Source: Adiantum capillus-veneris
Lineage: Eukaryota; Streptophyta; Polypodiopsida; Polypodiales; Pteridaceae
Length of the DNA: 64,000 bases
Direction: 5' to 3'
Assembly (NCBI GenBank): GCA_014529385.2
Contig: CM043958.1
Coordinates: forward strand, 137,557,043-137,621,042
Below are positions 1 through 9,080 of this stretch, one piece after another. The notes below the pieces were generated by a model, which was given only the letters and a program-made list of their open reading frames with translations, was not told where the DNA came from and ran no database searches. Every line of letters begins with the position of its first letter. Positions within the stretch are counted from its first letter, which is position 1. A program made the translations under genes and the position numbers.

Positions 1-247
1 GAACCCTCTCTTGTTTATAAGATTTCCCCGCACCTCCCTACCCTACATTTTCTTTAATTAAGGTGAAGGCAAGATTCCTTCTGGAATCAAATGTTCAAGG
101 GCAAAAGTCCCATGCCACATTAGCCCCGCGGTCCCTCGACATTGGGCAGCCATGGATTGTTTAGTGCTCTGTCTGCCACACAAACATGTCAATCCACAGC
201 CAAGCAAGCCATGGCGGGCCTCGACCTTCGCTTCTAGCCGTCATTGA

Positions 248-254
<7 letters not shown>

Positions 255-315
<61 letters not shown>
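255..315. repeat. (CT)n microsatellite
   Basis: About 30 uninterrupted CT units preceded by a short C run. It is the first of many long CT/AG tracts in the window. Reading frames across it encode only Leu-Ser or Arg-Glu alternation and are not genes. Confidence 0.97.
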
Positions 316-317
<2 letters not shown>

Positions 318-454
318 CTCAGATTTGATGTTGCTACCAGAAAACAGAGTTGGCATTGGTTAGATTTTGAGGTGCTTGCCCCCTTGTAGGTGCAGGTGAC
401 CGGCACAGTCGGTCACGGGGAAGCTGCTCTTTGTTGGAATTTATCACCTGCTGC

Positions 455-520
455 TGTGTGTGGCGGTAGAGATATAGAGTCTAAGAGCGAGGTGGTGGGT
501 TCAATTCCCCGTGAGCCTCC
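455..520 (+). other. tRNA-like Pol III module
   Basis: A B-box match (GGTTCAATTCC, 498-508) lies about 37 bp after an A-box-like TGGCGGTAGAG (461-471). That is the arrangement of the internal RNA polymerase III promoter of tRNA genes and tRNA-derived SINEs. No cloverleaf was convincingly folded by eye, so a SINE head or decayed tRNA is more likely than a working tRNA gene. Confidence 0.4.
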
Positions 521-646
521 GCATTGACTATCCTTTTGATCAACGGGCAATAGCCCGCTAGGCGTGACTAGAGACCGGTTGGGGCGTGTTTGCCGCCGGG
601 GCAAACACCCTGAAACTCAACAAGAGTCACGCTGCTATAGTAGCAG

Positions 647-662
647 CCCCCCCCCCCCCCCC
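647..662. repeat. poly-C run
   Basis: Sixteen consecutive C residues followed by GGGGCGGGGG, so C and G runs sit back to back. Confidence 0.95.
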
Positions 663-881
663 GGGGCGGGGGTGCTCGCCCTCACAGTTTAAGTGCACAC
701 AATCTCTCGATTGAAGTGTGCGAGCAGTTGTAGCAGCAAAAGAGAGAGAAAGAGTTGGGTGGACGAATGAGAGGAGGAGGGTCTTAAAGCGCAGCATGGG
801 CTTGCCTTTGCAGGCAGGACCAGCTGTTCCCGCCCGCACAAAGGCAGGCACTCCAACATAAAAACGCAGCTGAGAGGCACG

Positions 882-887
882 AGCGCG

Positions 888-922
<35 letters not shown>
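882..922. repeat. (GC)n(CA)n compound microsatellite
   Basis: Alternating purine-pyrimidine tract: about 7 GC units followed by about 13 CA units. Alternating GC/CA tracts are prone to left-handed DNA in principle; nothing here shows function. Confidence 0.95.
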
Positions 923-927
<5 letters not shown>

Positions 928-1046
928 AGAGAGGGAGTGGCCAATGGAATAATCTTACAGTTGATTGTTGTGATTGGTGTTGCACATGCATTCCCACTCC
1001 ATGGCCTCCACATTTACCACTTTTTGCACATGGTGTATAGCCTGCA

Positions 1047-1171
<125 letters not shown>

Positions 1172-1364
1172 ATTGTTTTGATTGTGCGTTGCTTGCATCA
1201 GATGATCATGGCCTGCCTCACACTGCAGTCACGTGGCTGCAAGGTTCTTGACATGACACTCACAGGCACAGAGTTTCCCGCCCCCTACTGTTGCGCTGCT
1301 TCGCGTTCTGCTTGCTCATCCTTCACAACCAAAGCAAAAATCACAAATCAGACACAACTCTGTG

Positions 1365-1368
<4 letters not shown>

Positions 1369-1432
<64 letters not shown>
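1369..1432. repeat. (AG)n microsatellite
   Basis: About 32 AG units. Confidence 0.97.
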
Positions 1433-1434
<2 letters not shown>

Positions 1435-1659
1435 GGGCATATGACGCTTCTCCCACAAAAGCGGCGCCCATCAGAGAAAAGTTTAGCTCTGCTCTCCACC
1501 TTGCACTTGGCATATCGCTCTCTCTCTCTCCTCCACCTGCCACGGCCTCCCCACGGGACTATTTGACACCATTTTGTCAGGTGAGATCTACGGTCCAGCA
1601 TCTTCGAACGATGTGGACCGTCCATTTATTTTCAAGAATAAAAGGATTCCGGTCGGTTG

Positions 1660-1726
1660 AGCCCCTGCGACTCGAACCCACCACCTACACAACCGGAGTC
1701 CACAACTCTCCCATTAAGCTATCGCA
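1660..1726 (-). other. tRNA-like Pol III module inside a MITE
   Basis: On the minus strand an A-box match (TAGCTTAATGG) is followed about 40 bp later by a B-box match (GGTTCGAGTCG). The order and spacing are those of a tRNA gene or a tRNA-derived SINE head. It lies wholly inside the 1564-2095 TIR element. No clean acceptor stem was found. Confidence 0.5.
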
Positions 1727-1779
1727 CTCCACTTAAATAGAGGTGTGAACATAGAATCATATAGCAAAAATGACGGGGT

Positions 1780-2015
1780 GGAGATCACATGGTGTTCACT
1801 TGGAGATCACTTTGGGATGGACGGGGTCACACTGCAATCACTTTGGGATAGTCGGGGTCACACTGTAATCACTTGGTAATGGGTGGGGTCACAAGGTGAT
1901 CACATGTCGATTGGGATTCACATGGGGATCACTTGGCGGTCACTTGATGTTCACAACAAATTTACTTGGGGTTCACTTTAATTGTGATCACATGGTGATC
2001 ACTTGGAGATTAAAC
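1780..2015. repeat. degenerate GATCAC/GGGTCACA minisatellite
   Basis: A dense set of variants of GGGGTCACACTGYAATCACTTTGGGAT and GGTGATCACTTGG, giving many GATCAC or GTGATC words in 235 bp. It makes up the right half of the 1564-2095 element. Such subterminal arrays are binding sites for transposase accessory proteins in some DNA transposons; that role is only inferred here. Confidence 0.55.
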
Positions 2016-2629
2016 CGCCATCGGACGGTGCAAAACTGATCCCGCCACCCCCAATTAATAGGGAACGTAGATCCTACCTGACAGAAGTGGTGTCAATTAG
2101 TCACGAGGACGGCCTCCTTTTTTCCCCTTAATAAAGCATCTCGTGAGATTCCCTTAATGAAGCACAAAAGCAAAAATCTCTCTATATCATATAACACACA
2201 GTGTTATACGTCGTAGCTATTTTATTATCTGGAATAATCACGAGATTCCAGACAGTCCACACTTAGGCCTCTCAAGTACCCCTCAGAATTTGGACCCTTC
2301 AAAACTTTGACTCCTGGTTCGAACAGGAGGATAAGCACAACTCTCAGCATGATACCATAAGCCATGTGGAGAATGCACATGCCATGTGCAAGATGTGCCC
2401 CAGTTTATTTAAAAAAGGGAAAAATACCAAAATACCCCTCTAATTTGTGGAAATTCCTAAAATACCCTTGTATCTATTTTGATTGGATTGTTCAAGATTT
2501 TTTAATCTTTACTCCTTTTCGACAATTGAGATCCTCTTTGGGTGCTTAGCATGTAATTTGTCACAAATTACCTCGAGTAGGTCCCCTAAACAACTTTTTC
2601 ACAAAGGCATTAATTAATTAGTTTGTTTT

Positions 2630-2644
2630 GGGGGGGGGGGGGGG
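2630..2644. repeat. poly-G run
   Basis: Fifteen consecutive G residues within the AT-rich inverted-repeat element. Confidence 0.95.
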
Positions 2645-2689
2645 CATATTTGTTTTTTTAGTGCTTAAGGGAGGCCTAAGTGCACGCAA

Positions 2690-2760
2690 GGCGTATAGCC
2701 TAGTGGTTTAGCTTGAGTTTCATAGTATCTACGTGATGAGTTCAAATGTTACTTATTAAG
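2690..2760 (+). other. tRNA-like Pol III module
   Basis: A perfect A-box consensus match (TAGCCTAGTGG, 2696-2706) is followed 32 bp later by a weaker B-box-like GAGTTCAAATG (2738-2748). It lies in the interior of the AT-rich inverted-repeat element. It may be a SINE head or a chance match. Confidence 0.35.
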
Positions 2761-3223
2761 GTTGGTTTTAGATGGTGACGTGCATGGACATGCTAATTGG
2801 AGATCCTAAGGGATCTTGTGGAGATTCTGTCTAATGAAAAACAAAAAGAGTAGAGCCAGTAGGTCGCAATGACTCAAAAAGAAGGCGATTATGTCTAAAG
2901 ATAATGAAACAATTCATCTCCAAAGCCTACATAATCAACTCAAATTTTGGATTTAGCATCTTATATTGATAAGCAATGAGTCTTCTTATGAAAAGCTAAA
3001 TATTTTTTAATCTTTGGAGAAATTTAATTTCACAACCATGGGTATTTTTGGAATTTTGAAAAATGTGAAGGGCATTTTGGAAATTTATGACAAAATATTA
3101 GAATATTTTGAGAATTTTTGAAATTTGAGGAGGATTTTGGGAATTTTCACAAATTAGAGGGATATTGTAAAGTGCTATGATGACTATACCCAAAACACCC
3201 TGCCTTATTAGCAGGTCAGCCTC

Positions 3224-3544
3224 CCTCGTTTATAAATAACACGTGGTCCAACTTGTGGGATCAACGGCGGAGGTGAGTGGACGGCATCGCGCATGATTTG
3301 GGCCGTCGGATCGACGCAACAAGGGGAGGCAAGCTTTTCATTGCGCAAAGTCGCATTGTATTCAGCAATACGTGATAGGGCAAGTGGATAAGGCTGTGGG
3401 CTGCGGAGTGGGAGGTCGTGGGTTCGAAGGGCGGGTCACATAGTAGGGTACCTCGTTTTTTTATTAAACGCAGCACGCGATCAACGGCTGATCTCGCCTC
3501 CGCCGTTGATCCCATGAGTTGATCCCGTGTGAGTTATCAACGAG
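3224..3544. mobile_element. Mutator-like MITE in the gypsy-1 LTR
   Basis: The left end (CTCGTTTATAAATAACAC then GTGGGATCAACGGCGGAGG) is the inverted copy of the right end, giving TIRs of about 50 bp. The flanks GGTCAGCCTC (3214-3223) and GGTCGGCCTC (3545-3554) match at 9 of 10 positions and correspond to one site in the intact 5' LTR, so they are a 10-bp target duplication. Long TIRs with a 9-11-bp duplication are the hallmark of Mutator-like elements. No transposase is encoded. The interior carries a tRNA-like segment. Confidence 0.75.
3370..3437 (+). other. tRNA-like Pol III module inside a MITE
   Basis: An A-box-like TAGGGCAAGTGG (3376-3387) is followed by a B-box match GGTTCGAAGGG (3420-3430). 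It lies between the two TIRs of the Mutator-like MITE. No perfect cloverleaf was seen. Confidence 0.45.
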
Positions 3545-3616
3545 GGTCGGCCTCTCTATTTATGGCACAACTCTCATTACATCAAGAAAGGCTTTACGCC
3601 AAGACTAGGTTACAAA

Positions 3617-4873
3617 CTACTTATGCTGCCACGTTGGTGTGGACAACACACCTCCTCCCGAAGATAAAGCCGTGGAAAAATAAGGCTTCATGCGTACAAC
3701 ATGGGCTGTTGTGATATAATTATTGGAGATGCGTTGCAGACGGTATGTGTTACTGCGCAGTTGTTGTAGGACAGTGTATGGACCAATCCAGCGATGTAGG
3801 AGCGATTCACTGAGGCCAGCCTTGCGGACTGGGTAATACAAAAGCACTGTGGAACCATCAGGATAGTGAACGGCATGGCGACCTTCGTCGTATCTGATCT
3901 TTTGTTTAGCTTGAGCTTGATGGAGGTTGTTGCAGAGTGCAACCCGCATAATAGGTTGCATTTTTTGCATATGGAGTAATCAGTCAGCTGCCTCCTTTTT
4001 AGTGGGATGAAGGTTGAGGGTGAGCATATCGGGAGGAAGACGGGGATCGCGATTGAATAATGCCCTGAAGGGACTCACCTTGGTGGACGATTGTACAGAT
4101 GTGTTGTATGCATATACTGCATATGGCAGGACTTCATCCCAATTCTGATGCAAGGGGTCAACATATGCAGAAATGACCTGTTTAATTGTGCGATTCAGGC
4201 GCTCTGTCGACCCATTGGTTTGGGGATGGTATGGAGATGTGAATACCTGTTGGATGCCGAGGGAGGATGTAAGGATCTGGAGGACTTCGCCCTTAAATTG
4301 TTGGCCTTGGTCCGAGAGGAGGCATTGTGGGCAGCCATGGCAGCTTGTGAAGAAGGGCGTTTGCGATTGCATCTGCAGTTGCATTTGGGAGGGCAATTGC
4401 CTCACACCACCGAGTGAGATACTCAGTTATGACGAGGATATAATGATGCCCTGATTTTGAAGTTGGGAATGGGCCCATAAGGTCCCATCCTACTAGTTGG
4501 AATGGCTCTTGAACAACAGTAGGTGATAAGTATCCCGTGTTTTGTTTGGTTGTCTTTACCCCTTGGCAGATCTGACATTCTGGATGAATTGTGGGAGGGA
4601 TTGACGCATGTGGGGCCAGTACCAATGTAGCCTAAGTTTATGTAAAATTTTGTGAAATCACAAGTGCCCTGAAAGTGGGTTAGAGTGGTAATATTGTAAG
4701 TAAGTATTTTGTAGTGTGTGTGGGACATATACACGTGGATTTTTCCCATGTGCAATGTAATAAAGTACATGATTTATGAGCATGAACTTACGTTGATTGG
4801 GGTGGGGGCCAAGCTGTTGAATTGTGTGAATGATTCCTCGAATGACCTGATCTTGCTGTTGGAAAGGTGCCAT
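3617..4873 (-). pseudogene. gypsy-1 integrase (broken)
   Basis: Integrase region in four overlapping frames (4873-4658, 4625-4293, 4405-3980, 3970-3617). The N-terminal zinc-binding region is degraded (PECQICQGVK remains). The catalytic D-D-E set is visible: VGWDLMGPF, LLSDQGQQF and NGSTERLNRT. After it comes the usual post-core region (KIRYDEGRH, then WIGPYTVLQQL), with no chromodomain. Integrase would insert the cDNA into the host genome. At least three frameshifts make it non-functional. The coding frame ends in the 3' LTR at 3617. Confidence 0.85.
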
Positions 4874-4930
4874 CTGTTCCAGACTTACAGGTAAATTTTC
4901 AAGGGTTGGTGAGAATTGGGCAGATTGTAT

Positions 4931-6105
4931 CTATGACCGTGATAAGCCGTCAGCTATAAAACTCGTAGAGCCCCTGCAATACCTGATGGCAAAGGTGTAT
5001 TCTTGGAGTGCAAGGACGCATCGAAGCAACCTTCCTCGTGGGTGATGCTTCTGTAACAGTGGGATTATGGGCTGATGGTCAGTCTCGACCTGTACTTGGG
5101 AGCCATGCAAGTATGGATGAAATTTAGAAAATGCCCATACAACAGCTAAGAGCTCCTTCTCTGTTGTAGAATGATTGGTTTCTGCATGTGTGAGGGACCG
5201 ACTGATGAAGGATATGGGTTGCCACTTGCCATGCGTATCTTCTTGGAGAAGGGTTGGTCCCAGGCCGAGGTTGGAGGCATCTTTCTGGAGGAGGAAAGGT
5301 TTTTGGAAATTGGGGTGGGCGAGTAGGGCAACATCCTTTATGACCTCTTTCAATTGGTTAAAACTCTGTTGGCATGAAGATGACCACTCATACTTCACAC
5401 CTTCCTTCAGCAATTGGCAGAGAGGATATGTAATTTTGGCTAGGTTGGGTACGAACCTGAGTGAAAAGTTAGCGATACCAAGAAAGCTCTGCAAATTCTT
5501 TACCGTGGAGGGTCGGGGGTATTCTTGAATTGCACATACCTTTGAGGGGTCCACTTGGATGCCATCTGATGAAATTATGAATCCCAAAAATTTCAGCTTT
5601 GTGGATCCCCACTTGCATTTTTTGAGTTGTATTTTTGAACTCGGGTTAAGACCTCCTTTAGAATTTGCATATGCTGCTCCCATGTGGTGGTGTGTATTAG
5701 AATGTCATCTAAGTATACAAGTACCACTCCCTTTTGGTATGAGGTCATGAAATACACTGTTGGCCATCCTTTGGAAGGTGCTACCGGCATCAGATAACCC
5801 AAATGGCATCCTCTTGAACTGGTACAGACTTGTGGGTGTTCTGAAAGCAGTCTTGCGAGCATCTTTAGGGTCTAAGGGTATTTGCCAGTAACCTGAAGCT
5901 AGGTCTAGGGATGTAAAGTAGCGGGATCTACCCACTGGTCTGAGAGGTCATCCAAGTGAGGTAGAGGATAGAGATCATGCATGGTTACCTTATTAAGTGG
6001 GCGAAAGTCGATGCAGAAGCGATAAGATCCATCATCTTTCTTAACTAAGTGAGGTTTAGAGATCCAGTCACTACTAGAGGGTTTGATGATACCTTTCTTG
6101 AGCAT
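4931..6105 (-). pseudogene. gypsy-1 reverse transcriptase-RNase H (broken)
   Basis: Frames 6105-5905, 5935-5705, 5862-5593 and 5683-4931 together cover RT and RNase H. RT motifs include GSYRFCIDFRPLNKVT, YFTSLDLASGYWQIPL, MPFGLSDAGSTFQRM and the active-site VYLDDILIH. RNase H acidic residues are visible in LLQKDASNLGLG, TTEKELLAVVWA, VQVETDHQPI and FIADGLSRS. The enzyme copies element RNA to DNA and removes the RNA. The catalytic residues survive; the frameshifts do not allow a whole protein. Confidence 0.87.
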
Positions 6106-6150
6106 TTCTTGTACTGATTGGTTGATTTTTTCATTCTCTGTAGGGGAGCG

Positions 6151-6742
6151 TCATCGAGATGCCATTTTTATTGGACGAGCATCACCGGTTCGGATAGAGT
6201 GGCATGTGGGCAGGTTGACTGTAGATGATTGCTGGAGATTCTGAAAGAGGCGAGGGAATTGTTGCAAGAGAGAGCGGATGTGCTGAGTATGGCTTGTGGG
6301 GTCGAGAAAGGAATGCTGAGTCTGGACAAAGTTGGGACCTTCAGATGAATAGAGAAGAGGAATTGGTAGGGTTTGAGGCAAGAGGAGGTGATGGCTATCA
6401 AAGTGGAGCAGTGCACGATCCTTGACAAACCAATCACAGCCCAATGTGATTGGGAAGAGCTGGCGGGGAAGAACATAGAATGCATGGGTGAATTGAGCAT
6501 TAGCAATTGTGAATGTGCAGTGAGCTAGAGTATGAGATTGATAGACTAAATAGAACATAAATAGGGTCAGTGGAGGAGAGAGGGAGAGACAATTGAGTTG
6601 CTAATGAGTGGCTAATAGAAGAGATAGTGCTACCGGAATCTAGAAGGGCCTCCTGAGTAGTGTGATTGAGATGTAGGAGTGTAGAGCATACCGTTCGACT
6701 GGAAGAAGCTGATGCTTGAGTGTGCGGGTGGTCTTCTTCCAA
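6151..6742 (-). pseudogene. gypsy-1 protease region (broken)
   Basis: Aspartic protease of the retropepsin type: ALLDSGSTISSISHSLA carries the DSG active site, followed in the next frame by FPITLGCDWFVKDRALL, the usual C-terminal ILG-x-DW segment of gypsy proteases. Two overlapping frames (6742-6500 and 6558-6151) show one frameshift. Confidence 0.8.
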
Positions 6743-6753
6743 TAACCACCCGC

Positions 6754-7629
6754 CTAGAAGTTTTTCGGGAGTGCTCCCAAGGTGGAGTCAGAATCCACCT
6801 GGACTTGCGCTTGCTGAATTTGTGTTTGGTTTGGTCTGCCACGTTGTCTCCGGCAGTGGCGATGGATATGGCCGTACAAGTTGCAATTGTAGCATCTGGG
6901 ACGTCCTTGAGAGTCCCGATCAGGTAGAACTGATGGAGAGGAAATTGACCTTCTATGGTGTTGCTGGGTCTGTTGAATATCCACATCCATCGGTGTTGGA
7001 TGATCCATCGGTAACCGAATAGCTGTTGCAGGTATGGGTAGGAGAGGGACATTATCTGACTGGCTGTTACCTTCAATCCGTTGGGCTACCTGTATGGCGG
7101 CATGGAAGCTTGTAGGTCCCTGGTCCTGCACTCTACGGGCTATGTCATGCCGTAGTCTTGGCCATAAAAAGAAGAGTTTCATCGCTTTTGACATTGCAAG
7201 ATCCGCACGAAGAAGGAGTTGATTCATCCGGACGGCAAGTTGTGCCACTAGCTCATGCTGATTTTGTTTGAGCAATTTGAGTTGCTCGAGTGTTGATTGT
7301 GTAATGTCTTGGTGCCCAAAATTCTGTATTAGTAGCGTTTTAATTGAGTGCTAGCTACATTATCAAAGTGGTCAAGCCACGTGAGGATGTCCTCTGTAGA
7401 GAGTCCGGAGAAAGGTTTTGGCCGGACTCTTGAGTCTGTACGTGTACTGTGTGAGGGTTGGAAGAATGAAGCTGAGCAACGTCTGATTTGTGTGCTTAAC
7501 TTGCAACAACATATTTGAGACGTCCTGGAACATCTGCTCCATCGCAGTGTTGCCGAACTCTGTGTGCATCTGAGCATCCTCAAAAGGGGGCGATGTAGGC
7601 GCCTGCCTAGGAGAGAGACGATGGCTCAT
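6754..7629 (-). pseudogene. gypsy-1 gag (shortened, broken)
   Basis: The probable start is the Met of MSHRLSPRQAP at 7629, just inside the primer binding site. A capsid-like piece (KPFSGLSTEDILTWLDHFDN) follows in another frame. The C-terminal part (7275-6754) ends with a CCHC zinc knuckle, CYNCNLYGHIHRHC. The capsid domain is much shorter than in the other gypsy gags of this window, so part of its middle appears deleted near 7275-7330. Gag packages element RNA. Confidence 0.75.
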
Positions 7630-7700
7630 TGGGACTGTGAGGAAGTTAGGACGCAGAGAAAAGTGCAAGAAGCGTGAGAGAAGAAAGCAAGAAGGCAGGA

Positions 7701-7719
7701 TGCCTGCCTTCTCCACCAA
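7701..7719 (-). promoter_or_regulatory. gypsy-1 primer binding site
   Basis: On the minus strand TTGGTGGAGAAGGCAGGCA follows directly after the 5' LTR. It begins with the expected TGG that pairs with a tRNA 3'-CCA. I could not assign the tRNA. Confidence 0.55.
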
Positions 7720-7874
7720 TGTAAAGTGCTCTGATGAGTATACCCAAAACACCCTGCCTTATTAGCAGGTAGGCCTCTCTATTTATGGCACATCTCTCAC
7801 TACATCAAGAAAAGCTTCACGCCAAGACTAGGTTACAAACTACTTATGCTGCCACATTGGTGTGGGACAGCACA
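7720..7874 (-). repeat. 5' LTR of gypsy-1
   Basis: 155 bp, TG...CA ended (TGTAAAGTGC ... GGGACAGCACA), matching the two halves of the 3' LTR. The length is very short for a gypsy element. Confidence 0.88.
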
Positions 7875-7905
7875 ATATTTTGGTAATTTTCCCTTTTAAA
7901 AAAAT

Positions 7906-8300
7906 GTGTAGGCTGCCCGTTCCTCTCCCTCCCTCCCCAATGGATTGTTGCCATCGTCCATCGCTGTCCGACACCTTGCAGCAGCTTCATCCAGCTGACC
8001 CCACTTTGGGAATAGCCATGGCTATTAACAGAAAACTATCCTTTTATTTGACAAGAGGACTATCTAACTAGAAGTAGACTTCTACTATGCCTGAATGTAA
8101 CATCTACATGCGTTGAGCGCCAAAATGTCTCGTGTCGGGTCCAGACTGTCACTCTCATTCATCTGCTGCACAGAAATCAATAAACTTTAGTCTTTGCAAT
8201 AACCATCCCATAACATATCTCGGGGTTGAAAAAGCAACTGCCCTCAGTTGCTAATAACATAAGCGAAGCAGAGGTGGGTGATCAGTCCACATGCAAAGTA
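7906..8300. other. non-coding gap
   Basis: No gene seen. Near 8116 the sequence GAGCGCCAAAATGT resembles the complement of a TGGCGC-type primer binding site next to an LTR start, but no partner LTR was found. Confidence 0.4.
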
Positions 8301-8542
8301 GTGCTGTCTAAACCGGCGAAACTGCACTGCAGTGGTGTTGCCTAAACCAGCGAATCTACACCCAAATGATAATAAACATGGTGCTGCCTAAACCGGCGAA
8401 TCTGCATTGCAGTGGTGTTGCCTAAACCGGCGAATCTACACCCAAATGATAATAAGCATTGTGCTGCCAAAACCGGCGAATCTGCACATGAGAAATATGA
8501 CCGAAATATACAAAGAGTACTGCCTAAACCGGCGAATCTGTA
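8301..8542. repeat. tandem repeat of CCTAAACCGGCGAATCTGCA
   Basis: Six units built on GTGCTGCCTAAACCGGCGAA, at about 8301, 8336, 8381, 8415, 8461 and 8517. Units alternate in spacer length, so the first four form two copies of an ~80-bp higher-order repeat with ACACCCAAATGATAATAA between. The array lies directly downstream (minus strand) of the gypsy-2 pol stop, where gypsy elements have a 3' untranslated region or LTR. Confidence 0.85.
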
Positions 8543-8546
8543 TTCT

Positions 8547-9062
8547 TTACAGAGAGAGTGACTGGTGATAAGCATGTATTAAATGTGAGTAATGAGAAGT
8601 TAAAATTGATTCCTGTAACCACTGGCATTCTTCAAGAGAGTGATTCCTGTACTTAACCAAATAACGATGATACACAGTACCAGTACGAGTGGTGGTAAAA
8701 TCATGATCAATAATACTTTCAGGCACCAAAATTTCTTCATCATCTTCAATGAGAGGTGGACTATCAACAACAGGTGCAACAGGTGGTGTGCCTTTAAATT
8801 TCCTTAACAAACTGACATGAAACGAGTTATGAATTCTCCAATGAGGTGGAATACTTAAACGAAAAGCATCTACTATAGTCCAGATCATGTCATTGTGAGA
8901 GGAAGTAGTAGGCAAACCAGTGATGAAATCCATGGGGATTTGCTCCCAAGGACCAGAGGGAATGGGGAGAGGCATCAAAAGACCATGAGACTTACCATGA
9001 TGACGCTTAATATGTTGACAAATAAGACATTCCGAAACAAAATTAGTAATGTCAAATTTCAT
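8547..9062 (-). pseudogene. gypsy-2 integrase remnant + chromodomain
   Basis: The frame opens in the integrase zinc finger (SECLICQHIKRHHG) and the start of the core (IPMDFITGLPTTSSHND). It then jumps from TIVDAFR straight to PPHWRIHNSFHVSLLRKF, a segment that normally follows the core. Compared with gypsy-4 some 200-250 residues, including the second Asp and the Glu of the catalytic triad, are missing without a frame change. The end is a chromodomain-like segment (VYHRYLVKYRNHSLEECQWL). It is in the same frame as the upstream RT and separated from it by one TAA codon (9079-9081). Confidence 0.82.
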
Positions 9063-9080
9063 GTCAAGCCAAAAGAAATG

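Larger units (their letters stand above)
1564..2095. mobile_element. MITE-like TIR element, 532 bp
   Basis: The ends are inverted copies: TGACACCATTTTGTCAGG at the left and, on the complementary strand of the right end, TGACACCACTTCTGTCAGG. The similarity runs for about 33 bp with few mismatches. Both ends are flanked by ATT (1561-1563 and 2096-2098), a 3-bp target duplication as made by CACTA or PIF/Harbinger-type transposases. The element encodes no protein, so it would depend on a transposase elsewhere. Its right half is a run of degenerate GGGGTCACACTG/GATCACTTGG repeats, and its left third contains a tRNA-like segment. The superfamily is not certain. Confidence 0.6.
3166..3650 (-). repeat. 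3' LTR of gypsy-1 with MITE insertion
   Basis: Starts TGTAAAGTGC and ends GGACAACACA. It aligns with the 5' LTR over both halves, which share CCTGCCTTATTAGCAGG and CAAGACTAGGTTACAAACTA (or its close equivalent). The alignment is split by a 321-bp insertion at 3224-3544. Without it the LTR is only about 155 bp. Confidence 0.88.
3166..7874 (-). mobile_element. Ty3/gypsy LTR retrotransposon (gypsy-1)
   Basis: Minus-strand element with LTRs at 3166-3650 (3', enlarged by a MITE) and 7720-7874 (5'). A target duplication ATAT lies at 3162-3165 and 7875-7878. Internal order is gag, protease, reverse transcriptase, RNase H, integrase, which is the Ty3/gypsy order. Catalytic motifs are recognisable in every domain, but the reading frame is broken at least eight times. 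There is no chromodomain after the integrase, and the last coding residues run into the 3' LTR. It sits inside one arm of an AT-rich inverted-repeat element and is therefore younger than it. Confidence 0.9.
2403..7905. mobile_element. AT-rich inverted-repeat element, split by gypsy-1
   Basis: The left arm (2403-2470, with ACCAAAATACCCCTCTAAT) is the inverted copy of sequence on both sides of gypsy-1 (3130-3165 joined to 7875-7905). About 65 bp match at roughly 85%. With gypsy-1 removed the element is near 0.8 kb and non-coding. The same arm sequence reappears at 17.5 kb, so this is a repeat family. The outer ends and target duplication were not fixed. Confidence 0.55.

Noticed and set aside
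8116-8130. GAGCGCCAAAATGT as a second primer site/LTR border left of gypsy-2
   Set aside because: No partner LTR or internal sequence found; the match is short.
8301-8542. Possible CRISPR array
   Set aside because: Repeats are diverged, spacers are themselves repeated, and the context is a plant retrotransposon.
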